A stretch of 64,000 nt of DNA, taken from the NCBI RefSeq assembly GCF_030815485.1, contig NZ_JAUSWV010000002.1:2356001-2420000 (forward strand), read 5' to 3'. Source of the stretch: Streptomyces rishiriensis. GTDB taxonomy: Bacteria; Actinomycetota; Actinomycetes; Streptomycetales; Streptomycetaceae. The notes beneath the pieces are model-generated. The model was given only the letters and a program-made list of their open reading frames with translations, had not been told where the DNA came from and ran no database searches. The first letter of the stretch is position 1; the number at the start of each line of letters is the position of its first letter. A program made the position numbers and the translations under genes. Below, piece after piece: positions 53,519-62,815 of this stretch.

Positions 53519-54694
53519 TCAGTGGCTCTGCGGCCAGAGCCCGGGATCCGGCGCGAACCGCACACACAGCTCGCCGTCACGCAGCGCGGCGCCGTCGACG
53601 GTGCAGCGGCGCAGCACGGAGGGCAGCGCGACGATACGCCGGAACGGTCCGGCGGTGACGACCAGTTCGTCTCCGCGCCGGACGAGGTCGAGCTCGTCGC
53701 GTATGGCGCCGGGCAGCGGAAGGTGCCACACGAGCACGCCGTCCTGGGCGAGCCGGTCGGCCACGGGCCACTCGACCGGGGTGGTCGCCGGGTTGACGGC
53801 GGGCACGGCGAGCGCGGTGAGGTCGTCGGCGCCGCGGGGGTCGTGCCCGAGGTGGGCGACGGGGCGGGCCTTCTCGCCCCACTCCCCCAGTGCCTTGCGC
53901 TGCTGGGTGACGAGCCGGCCGAGCAGACCGTCGTCGTGGGCCGCCTCCGGCAGGACGCGGTTGGCGACGAGCGACTCGACGGGCAGGGCGCGCAGGGCGA
54001 GACCGAGGCGGGCGTCCCGGACGGCGTCGGCCCCGGCCGGTCCCGGCTCGGCGACCAGGCGTACCGCGGTGCCGGGGTCGGCGAGGACGGCCTCGACCGC
54101 GGCCAGCTCCAGGTCCCAGCGGGCGGTCGTCTCGTACAGCCACTCGGCGGGCATCGGCACCCCGGCGAGACGGCCGAGCATGGGGCGCAGGGCGCGGGCG
54201 GCCTGCCGTTCCGGCGGGAGCAGGCGGCGCAGGTAGCGGCGCAGTTCCTGCGGAAGGGACAGCAGGGCGAGGGCCTGCGGGACCGGCGGCAGGTCGACGA
54301 CGAGGAGTTCGTGCAGCTCACCGCCGTCGGCGAGGGCGGCGTCCCGGAGCGCGCGCAGCAGGGTCAGCTCCTCGGCGCCGGGGAGGGGGGTGACCTCCTC
54401 CGGGTCGAGCCGGGAGGCGCCGAGCAGGTCGAGGACGGTGGAGGCACGGTCCTGGAAACCGGCGAGGTCGTCGCGGAAGCCGGCGGTGGCGTCGGGACGC
54501 CAGGCGGTGAGGCACGGCGCGACCGGGACGGGGCTCGCGCCGGTCCGCACGCCGAGCGCGGCGCCGAGGGTGTCGGTGCGGTCGGCGCTGAGGACGAGGG
54601 TGCGGGTGCCTTCCGCCGCCGCGCGCTGTGCGGTGGCGGCCGCCACGGTCGTGCGTCCGCTGCCGCCGGGACCGGTGATCAGGATGGTGCGCAT
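53519..54694 (-). CDS. ArsA-like ATPase with altered P-loop
   Basis: A 391-residue protein of the ArsA/Get3-like SIMIBI class. The N-terminal P-loop reads GPGGSGRTTVAA (about 8-19). Neither the signature lysine nor the Walker A lysine of the usual GKGGVGKT is present, and the second is replaced by Arg. Switch-like DLPPVPQAL follows near 130. ATG 54694 has no Shine-Dalgarno, but a TACGGT -10 lies 8 nt upstream, so a leaderless transcript is plausible. Neighbouring SRPBCC and DUF5304 genes are commonly found with it. Confidence 0.85.
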   Translation of the reverse strand: MRTILITGPGGSGRTTVAAATAQRAAAEGTRTLVLSADRTDTLGAALGVRTGASPVPVAPCLTAWRPDATAGFRDDLAGFQDRASTVLDLLGASRLDPEEVTPLPGAEELTLLRALRDAALADGGELHELLVVDLPPVPQALALLSLPQELRRYLRRLLPPERQAARALRPMLGRLAGVPMPAEWLYETTARWDLELAAVEAVLADPGTAVRLVAEPGPAGADAVRDARLGLALRALPVESLVANRVLPEAAHDDGLLGRLVTQQRKALGEWGEKARPVAHLGHDPRGADDLTALAVPAVNPATTPVEWPVADRLAQDGVLVWHLPLPGAIRDELDLVRRGDELVVTAGPFRRIVALPSVLRRCTVDGAALRDGELCVRFAPDPGLWPQSH

Positions 54695-54782
54695 GAGGGT
54701 GAACCGTAACGGAGGTCGAGGCAGCCGCCCGACCTCCTCGGCCCGCACCCGGGCCCGCCGGCCCCGGGTGCCGTGGCCGACG

Positions 54783-55247
54783 CTACTTCTCGGTCGCCTC
54801 GAGTCCGGCGTCTCCCGACTCCACGCGCTTCTTGAGGCCGGCCAGGGCGCGGTCGATGATGACCTTCTCGGCCTTGCGCTTGATCATGCCGAGCATGGGG
54901 ATCTTGACGTCCACGGTCAGCTGGTAGGTGACCTCGGTCGCTCCCGCGCCGGCCGGCTTGAGGAGGTAGGAGCCGTCGAGCTGGCGCAGCATCTGGGACT
55001 TCACCAGCGTCCAGGACACCTCGTGCGCGCCGCTCCAGGTGTAGCCGAGGACCTGGTCGTCCTTGATGGCGCCGGCGTCCATGACCAGGCGGACCTGCTC
55101 GGCGCGGCCCTGCCCGTCCGTCTCGAGGACCTCTGCCTGCTTCACCTCTCCGGTCCAGTCCGGGTAGCGGGCGAAGTCTGCGATCACCGCCATGACGTCG
55201 TCCGGTGCCGCCTCGATCGTGATGCTCGAGCTGGTGTGTTCCGCCAT
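54783..55247 (-). CDS. SRPBCC (START-like) family protein
   Basis: A 154-residue protein with the polyketide cyclase/dehydrase helix-grip fold (ITIEAAPDDVMAVIADFARY, then PDWTGEVKQAEV). Such proteins bind hydrophobic ligands in a central cavity. The C-terminal helix AEKVIIDRALAGLKKRVES is typical. AGGAG lies 8 nt before ATG 55247. It is 88 bp upstream of the ArsA-like gene on the same strand. The ligand is unknown. Confidence 0.88.
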   Translation of the reverse strand: MAEHTSSSITIEAAPDDVMAVIADFARYPDWTGEVKQAEVLETDGQGRAEQVRLVMDAGAIKDDQVLGYTWSGAHEVSWTLVKSQMLRQLDGSYLLKPAGAGATEVTYQLTVDVKIPMLGMIKRKAEKVIIDRALAGLKKRVESGDAGLEATEK

Positions 55248-55397
55248 CGCTGTGGCTCCTCCAGATGCGGGCCGGTAAAGGTAGAGAGGGGGACACCGTG
55301 CGCCAGCCGCCGCGCACGTGTGTGCAGCGTGAAGGCTACCGCGCGCCCGACCTGCCGCCTTCACCCGGAGTGCGGAGATCGGCCGGACGGCGCCGGG

Positions 55398-56195
55398 TCA
55401 CCACTCCAGCGCCCACGGCTTGCCGGTTCCGGCGAAGTGCCCCACGTTCACGCACTCGGTCGCGCCGACCCGCATCCGGCGGGCGAGCGGCTGGTGGACG
55501 TGCCCGAAGAGCGCGTAGCGGGGCCGGGTGCGGCGGATGGCGTCCAGCAGCGCCCGGCTGCCCCGCTCGAAGCGGCGGGCCACGGTGTCGTAGACGAGTT
55601 CCGGCACCTCCGGCGGGATGTGGGTGCACAGCACGTCCACCTCGCCCACGGCCTCGATCTTCGCCGCGTACTCCTCGTCGCTGATCTCGTACGGCGTGCG
55701 CATGGGGGTCTTCAGGCCGCCGCCCACGAAGCCGAAGACCCGGCCGCCGATCTCCACCCGCTCGCCGTCCAGGACGGTGGTGCCGGGTCCGGCGAACTCG
55801 GGCCACAGCCGCGGCATGTCGACGTTGCCGTAGGTGGCGTAGGTCGGGGCCGGGAACGCCGCGAAAAGCTCGGCGTACTGCTTGCGGACCCCCTGCTCGA
55901 TCAGGGTCGCCCGGTCGCCGTCGACACCGTCCCAGAGCAGGCGGCCGAGCTCGCGGGCCTCCTCGAAGCGGCGGGCGGTGCGCAGTTCGACGAGCCGGTG
56001 GGCGTTCTCCTCCCCGAAGAGGTCGGGGAAGATCCCGCGGGAGTGGTCGGCGTAGTCCAGGAACAGGACCAGGTCGCCCAGACAGATCAGCGCGTCCGCG
56101 CCCTCTCCGGCCCGGGCCAGGTCGCGCGCGTTTCCGTGCACGTCGCTGACCACGTGGATGCGTGTCCTGCGGTTTCCGGGCGGTGTGGAGGCCAT
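55398..56195 (-). CDS. Calcineurin-like metallophosphoesterase
   Basis: A 265-residue protein with the binuclear-metal motifs VVSDVHGN (Asp-x-His), LICLGDLV (Gly-Asp), YATYGNVDMP (Gly-Asn), LCTHIPP and FGHVHQP (Gly-His-x-His). All metal ligands are present. There is no export signal. ATG 56195 is preferred over TTG 56204. It ends 150 bp before the SRPBCC gene. The substrate is unknown. Confidence 0.92.
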   Translation of the reverse strand: MASTPPGNRRTRIHVVSDVHGNARDLARAGEGADALICLGDLVLFLDYADHSRGIFPDLFGEENAHRLVELRTARRFEEARELGRLLWDGVDGDRATLIEQGVRKQYAELFAAFPAPTYATYGNVDMPRLWPEFAGPGTTVLDGERVEIGGRVFGFVGGGLKTPMRTPYEISDEEYAAKIEAVGEVDVLCTHIPPEVPELVYDTVARRFERGSRALLDAIRRTRPRYALFGHVHQPLARRMRVGATECVNVGHFAGTGKPWALEW

Positions 56196-56501
56196 GTCGA
56201 TCAAGGGTAGGCGTGTGCGGCATATGTGAACAGTGGCGATCGGGATACCGGTTACTGGTCAGTCAGTAAAGCGGTGGACTACTGTCGGCCAGGAAACACC
56301 CATCTGTGTGACGCAGCGAACATCTCGCCGGACCCCCCTGTCGAAGAAGCCATACCGGCGGGTAACGTCCGGGCAGTCCAGTCGTGCTCAGGATTTCAAC
56401 CATCGAGATCCACCGAGGTCCCGAGCACAGTCCCGAGCCTTGGACCGCACCGTCGCAGCACACAACGTCGTGGCGCCGGCGCCCTATGAGGAGCAGCAGT
56501 C
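56196..56501. other. Control region upstream of the acyl-CoA ligase
   Basis: This 306-bp divergent gap between the phosphoesterase and the acyl-CoA ligase contains the TetR-type operator at 56252-56269 and the ligase Shine-Dalgarno GAGGAG at its right end. Open frames crossing it show no coding bias and are not called. Confidence 0.65.
56252..56269. promoter_or_regulatory. TetR-type operator upstream of the acyl-CoA ligase
   Basis: TTACTGGTCAGTCAGTAA at 56252-56269 has perfect 6-bp arms (TTACTG / CAGTAA). The inner 14-mer ACTGGTCAGTCAGT (56254-56267) matches the operator ACTGACCAGTCAGT at 23347-23360 in 12 of 14 positions. It lies about 235 bp upstream of the ligase start, next to the probable promoter. 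No TetR gene is adjacent here. The only TetR gene in the window is at 26567. Confidence 0.6.
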
Positions 56502-58298
56502 TTGCGCGAGTTCAGCCTTCCGGCTTTGTACGAGGTCCCTGCGGACGGCAATCTGACCGACATCGTCCGCAGAAACGCCGCGCAGCATCCCGACGTCGCC
56601 GTCATCGCCCGCAAGGTGGGCGGCGCCTGGCAGGACGTGACGGCCACCGCCTTCCTGGCCGAGGTGCACGCCGCCGCCAAGGGCCTCATCGCCTCCGGCA
56701 TCCAGCCCGGCGACCGGGTCGGCCTGATGTCGCGCACCCGCTACGAGTGGACGCTGCTCGACTTCGCCATCTGGTGCGCGGGCGCGGTCACCGTGCCGGT
56801 GTACGAGACCAGTTCCCCGGAGCAGGTGCAGTGGATCCTCTCCGACTCGGGCGCGACCGCCGTCGTCGTCGAGCTGGACGGCCACACGGCGGCCGTGGAG
56901 TCGGTGCGCGAGTCGCTGCCGGCCCTGAAACACGTCTGGCAGATCGAGGCCGGGGGTGTCGAGGAGCTCGGGCGGCTCGGCAGGGACGTCTCCGACGAGG
57001 TCGTCGAGGAGCGCAGCTCGCAGGCCAGGGCGGACGACCCGGCGACCATCGTGTACACGTCCGGCACGACGGGTCGGCCCAAGGGCTGTGTGCTGACCCA
57101 CCGCAGTTTCTTCGCCGAGTGCGGCAACGTCGTGGAGCGGCTGCGGCCGCTGTTCCGCACGGGCGAGTGCAGCGTCCTGCTCTTCCTCCCGCTCGCGCAC
57201 GTCTTCGGCCGTCTGGTGCAGATCGCCCCGATGATGGCGCCGATCAAGCTGGGCACGGTCCCGGACATCAAGAACCTCACCGACGAGCTGGCCGCCTTCC
57301 GGCCGACGCTCATCCTGGGCGTGCCGCGGGTCTTCGAGAAGGTCTACAACTCGGCGCGCGCCAAGGCGCAGGCGGACGGCAAGGGCGCGATCTTCGACAA
57401 GGCGGCGGACACCGCGATCGCCTACTCCAGGGCGCTGGAGCTGCCGGCGGGACCGCCGCTCGGTCTGAGGATCAAGCACAAGGTCTTCGACCGGCTGGTC
57501 TACAGCAAGCTGCGCGCGGTCCTCGGCGGCAAGGGCGAGTACGCGATCTCCGGCGGCGCCCCGCTGGGTGAGCGCCTCGGTCACTTCTTCCGCGGCATCG
57601 GCTTCACCGTCCTGGAGGGCTACGGACTGACGGAGTCCTGCGCCGCCACCGCCTTCAACCCCTGGGACCGGCAGAAGATCGGCACGGTCGGTCAGCCGCT
57701 GCCCGGCTCGGTCGTGAGGATCGCGGACGACGGGGAGGTGCTGCTGCACGGCGAGCACCTGTTCAAGGAGTACTGGAACAACCCGGGCGCGACCGCCGAG
57801 GCACTGGCCGACGGCTGGTTCCACACCGGTGACATCGGCACCCTCGACGAGGACGGCTACCTCCGGATCACCGGGCGCAAGAAGGAGATCATCGTGACCG
57901 CGGGCGGCAAGAACGTCGCGCCGGCCGTGATCGAGGACCGGATCCGGGCGCACGCGCTGGTCGCGGAGTGCATGGTGGTGGGCGACGGACGGCCGTTCGT
58001 GGGCGCGCTGGTCACCATCGACGAGGAGTTCCTGGGCCGCTGGGCTTCCGACCACGGCAAGCCGGCGGGTTCGACCGCGGCGTCGCTGCGCGGGGACGCC
58101 GACCTTCAGGCCGCCATCCAGTCGGCGATCGACGACGGCAACGCCGCGGTCTCGAAGGCGGAATCGGTGCGGAAGTTCCGCATTCTCTCCTCCCAGTTCA
58201 CGGAGGACTCGGGCCACCTCACGCCGTCGCTGAAGCTCAAGCGCAATGTCGTGGCGAAGGACTACGCGGGTGAGATCGAGGCGATCTACGCCAAGTAG
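56502..58298 (+). CDS. fadD: Long-chain acyl-CoA synthetase (AMP-dependent ligase)
   Basis: Activates long-chain fatty acids via acyl-AMP to acyl-CoA. The 598-residue product has the P-loop-like motif VYTSGTTGRPKG (about 184-195), the A5 motif GYGLTESCAATAFNP, GWFHTGDIGTLDEDGYLRI and the C-terminal GRKKEIIVTAGGKNVAP. The start is TTG at 56502, with GAGGAG 6 nt upstream, and gives the family N-terminus REFSLPALYEVP. An operator-like repeat upstream suggests control by an acyl-CoA-responsive TetR protein. Confidence 0.95.
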   Translation: MREFSLPALYEVPADGNLTDIVRRNAAQHPDVAVIARKVGGAWQDVTATAFLAEVHAAAKGLIASGIQPGDRVGLMSRTRYEWTLLDFAIWCAGAVTVPVYETSSPEQVQWILSDSGATAVVVELDGHTAAVESVRESLPALKHVWQIEAGGVEELGRLGRDVSDEVVEERSSQARADDPATIVYTSGTTGRPKGCVLTHRSFFAECGNVVERLRPLFRTGECSVLLFLPLAHVFGRLVQIAPMMAPIKLGTVPDIKNLTDELAAFRPTLILGVPRVFEKVYNSARAKAQADGKGAIFDKAADTAIAYSRALELPAGPPLGLRIKHKVFDRLVYSKLRAVLGGKGEYAISGGAPLGERLGHFFRGIGFTVLEGYGLTESCAATAFNPWDRQKIGTVGQPLPGSVVRIADDGEVLLHGEHLFKEYWNNPGATAEALADGWFHTGDIGTLDEDGYLRITGRKKEIIVTAGGKNVAPAVIEDRIRAHALVAECMVVGDGRPFVGALVTIDEEFLGRWASDHGKPAGSTAASLRGDADLQAAIQSAIDDGNAAVSKAESVRKFRILSSQFTEDSGHLTPSLKLKRNVVAKDYAGEIEAIYAK

Positions 58299-58326
58299 CC
58301 TCCTCCCCCCGCCTGATGACGGAGCG

Positions 58327-60006
<1,680 letters not shown>

Positions 60007-60031
60007 TCCGCCTAGGGCGCGGCCGGAAAAG

Positions 60032-61174
60032 CTAGAGCAACGTCTTCAACTTCTCCGCCAGCAGGTCCCACCGCCACTTCTCCTCCACCCAGGCGCGCCC
60101 CCGCTCCCCCATCCGGCGGCGCAGCTCCGCGTCCCCGAGCAGGGCGACGATGCGCTCGGCCGTGTCGGCCGGGGAACCGCCCCGCACGACCCACCCCGTC
60201 TCCCCGTCGAGCACCGCGTCGGGCGCCCCGCCCGAGTCCCCGGCGACGACGGGCAGTCCGGTCGCCGACGCCTCCAGGTAGACGATCCCGAGCCCTTCGA
60301 CGTCGAGTCCGCCCCGCCGGGTCCGGCAGGGCATCGCGAAGACGTCCCCGGCGCCGTAGTGCGCGGGCAGCTCCGACCAGGGCACCGACCCGGTGAAGCG
60401 CACCGCGTCCGCCACCCCGCGCTCATGCGCGAGCCTGCGCAGGTCCTTCTCGTACGGCCCGCCCCCGACGATCAGCAGCACCGCCTCGGGCTCTGCGGCC
60501 AGGATCCGCGGCATGGCGAGGATCAGCGTGTCCTGCCCCTTGCGCGGCACGAGCCGCGAGACGCACACCACCACCGGCCGGTCGGTCAGCCCGAGCCGCG
60601 CCCGCACCTCCCCGCCGCCCGATCCCGGGTGGAAGGTCTTCTCGTCGACGCCCGGCGGCAGCTGCACCATCCGTCCGGCCGCCCCGGCGCTCAGCGCGGT
60701 CGCGATCCGCGAGCGGGTGTACTCGCCGAGATAGGTGATCGTGTCCGTGCCCTCGCCGATCCGGCCGAGGAGCTGCCGGGCGGCGGGCAGCTGCGCCCAC
60801 CCGGCCTCGTGCCCGTGGGTCGTGGCCACCAGCCGCTCGGCGCCCGCCTTCCGCAGCGCCGGCGCCATCAGCCCGAGCGGCGCGGCCGCCCCGAACCACA
60901 CCGACGCGCACCCGTGCTCCCGCAGCAGCCCGACGGCCCGGCGGGTCGCCCCGGGGGTGGGCAGCAGCATCGTCGTGGAGTCCCGTACGACGGTGAAGGG
61001 CTGCTCGGCGTCGAAGGCGGCCGTCGCCTCGGCACCCTCGCGGGAACGCTTCCAGGTGGACGCGTAGACGACGAGCCGGTCGGGGTCGAGCCGGAGCGCC
61101 ATGTTGTGCAGGAACGCCTGGATGCCGCCCGGACGGGGCGGGAAGTCGTTCGTCACGATCAGGGTCTTGTGCAT
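60032..61174 (-). CDS. GT4 glycosyltransferase (PimB-like)
   Basis: A 380-residue GT-B glycosyltransferase. The N-terminal TLIVTNDFPPRPGGIQAFL motif and the C-terminal donor-binding blocks CVSRLVPRKGQD and EGLGIVYLEASATGLPVVAG (conserved Glu pair) are typical of family GT4. It closely resembles actinobacterial phosphatidylinositol mannosyltransferases of the PimB type (mycobacterial Rv2188c), though the acceptor is not proven by sequence. ATG 61174 is chosen. The frame is open far upstream but without similarity. Confidence 0.9.
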   Translation of the reverse strand: MHKTLIVTNDFPPRPGGIQAFLHNMALRLDPDRLVVYASTWKRSREGAEATAAFDAEQPFTVVRDSTTMLLPTPGATRRAVGLLREHGCASVWFGAAAPLGLMAPALRKAGAERLVATTHGHEAGWAQLPAARQLLGRIGEGTDTITYLGEYTRSRIATALSAGAAGRMVQLPPGVDEKTFHPGSGGGEVRARLGLTDRPVVVCVSRLVPRKGQDTLILAMPRILAAEPEAVLLIVGGGPYEKDLRRLAHERGVADAVRFTGSVPWSELPAHYGAGDVFAMPCRTRRGGLDVEGLGIVYLEASATGLPVVAGDSGGAPDAVLDGETGWVVRGGSPADTAERIVALLGDAELRRRMGERGRAWVEEKWRWDLLAEKLKTLL

Positions 61175-61243
61175 CGCAGCCGACCCTATCCAAACGTCGT
61201 TCACAGCCGCGTCCGACCGCGCCTCACAGCCCCGCGGGAGATC

Positions 61244-62491
61244 ATGTGGGCCATGGAGACGACGGCCGCGGGACGGCCCCCGACCTGCCTGCTGACCACC
61301 TGGGGCGTGACCCGGCTCGCGCTGCTGCTCTTCGTCTTCAGGGTGTTCCTCTTCCCCGGCCCGGACGTCACCAGCGACGTCTTCGTCACCTACCGGGGCT
61401 GGTACGACGTGCTGAGCACCGGTACGTTCCCGGCCGCCGACGTCACCTGGCAGTACCCGCCCGCCGCCGCCCTCGCGATCCTCTCCCCCGGTCTGCTGCC
61501 CTTCCTCGACTACGCGTCGGCCTTCTTCGTCCTGGCCTTCCTCGCCGACCTGGCGGTCCTCATGCTGCTGCTGAACACGGGGCTGCGCCCCGGCCGGTCG
61601 CTGCGCGGCGCCTGGATGTGGGTGGCGGGCGTGCCGCTGCTCGGACCCACCGTCTACTCCCGCTACGACGTGATGGTGACGGCGGTCGCGGTCGCCGCGC
61701 TGGTCGCGGGCGTCCGCAGGCCCCGGGTGATGGGCGCGCTGACGGGTCTCGCGGTACTGCTGAAGGTGTGGCCCGCGCTGCTGCTGGCGGGGGCCGTGCG
61801 CAAACGGGCCTGGGGCGCCGCGGCGGTGACCGTCGGCGCGCTGGCGGCGCTGTTCGCCCTGGCCATGCCCGGCGCCTTCGCCTTCCTCACCTTCCAGCGC
61901 GACCGGGGCACCGAGGTGGAGTCGCTGGGCGCCCTCGCCCTCCATGTGGCCCGGCAGTTCGGCTGGCAGGGCCGGGTGCTGCTCCACTACGGCTCACTGG
62001 AGTTCCTCGGCCCGTACGTCGGGGTGGTGAGCGACGTGGCCCTGGGGCTGACGGCGGTCGCGTTCGGCTGGCTGCTGCTGTGGCGGCTGACGGCGAAACG
62101 CTTCGCGCCGCAGACGCTCGCGGAGGCGGCGTTCACGGCGGTCCTGCTGTTCACCGTCACCAGCCGGGTGATCAGCCCGCAGTACCTGGTGTGGCTGATC
62201 GGGCTCGCGGCGGTCTGCCTGTGCTTCCGCGCCGGCCGGATGGGCCTGCCCGCCGTCCTGGTCCTGGCCGCGTCCTTCGTGACGGTGCTGGAGTTCCCCG
62301 TCTTCTTCGCGGACGTCGTCGCCAGCAGTCCGCTCGGCCTCGCCCTGCTGTTCCTGCGCAACGGCCTGCTGGTGGCCGCCGCGCTCACCGCGGCCGTACG
62401 GCTGTGGCGCTCGACGGCGCCGAGGGCCGCCACCGGCGCTTCCGCCGCCGGTCGGGCCGCCCGCGGCAGCGAGCCCGCGGTCTCTCCCTGA
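61244..62491 (+). CDS. GT87-type polytopic membrane glycosyltransferase
   Basis: A 415-residue membrane protein with about ten hydrophobic helices and the DUF2029/GT87 features DVFVTYRGWYDVLSTG near the N-terminus (first extracellular loop with acidic residues) and YPPAAALAIL. GT87 enzymes in actinobacteria use polyprenyl-phosphate sugars to build envelope glycans. Divergence from the PimB-like gene suggests a shared role in lipid-linked mannosylation. ATG 61244 follows GGGAG closely. ATG 61253 is the alternative. Confidence 0.88.
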   Translation: MWAMETTAAGRPPTCLLTTWGVTRLALLLFVFRVFLFPGPDVTSDVFVTYRGWYDVLSTGTFPAADVTWQYPPAAALAILSPGLLPFLDYASAFFVLAFLADLAVLMLLLNTGLRPGRSLRGAWMWVAGVPLLGPTVYSRYDVMVTAVAVAALVAGVRRPRVMGALTGLAVLLKVWPALLLAGAVRKRAWGAAAVTVGALAALFALAMPGAFAFLTFQRDRGTEVESLGALALHVARQFGWQGRVLLHYGSLEFLGPYVGVVSDVALGLTAVAFGWLLLWRLTAKRFAPQTLAEAAFTAVLLFTVTSRVISPQYLVWLIGLAAVCLCFRAGRMGLPAVLVLAASFVTVLEFPVFFADVVASSPLGLALLFLRNGLLVAAALTAAVRLWRSTAPRAATGASAAGRAARGSEPAVSP

Positions 62492-62815
62492 CGCCCCGGC
62501 CACGCCCGCCGCAGGCCCACCCGCACGCCGCCCACCGCACCCCCATGGCGAGCCCCGGCGCCGGGCGCACCCCGGGCAGCCCGATCCCCGACAGCACGTA
62601 CGCCGACGGCAGCTGTACGGCCGCGCCGAGCAGGCAGGCGTGCCCCGGCGCCGGCTGGACTTCGTCGGGACGCCCACGGGCTTCCGCCGTGCCGAGGGGA
62701 ATCCCGTACCGGCGGAGGAGGCGAAGGACCTGTTCCGGCAGGGCATGCCGTGGGGGGCCGGGGCGACCGGCGAGGCGGAGCGGGCCCGGCCGCGCGGGGC
62801 GATCGAGCGGCTCAC
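62492..62815. other. Gap with possible minus-strand gene remnant
   Basis: This 324-bp stretch lies between convergent genes. No complete gene is supported. A minus-strand frame across about 62560-62815 keeps the third-position G/C bias and includes RYGIPLGTAEA and a hydrophobic segment, with no start, recognised domain or Shine-Dalgarno. It may be a decayed gene or chance. Confidence 0.4.
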
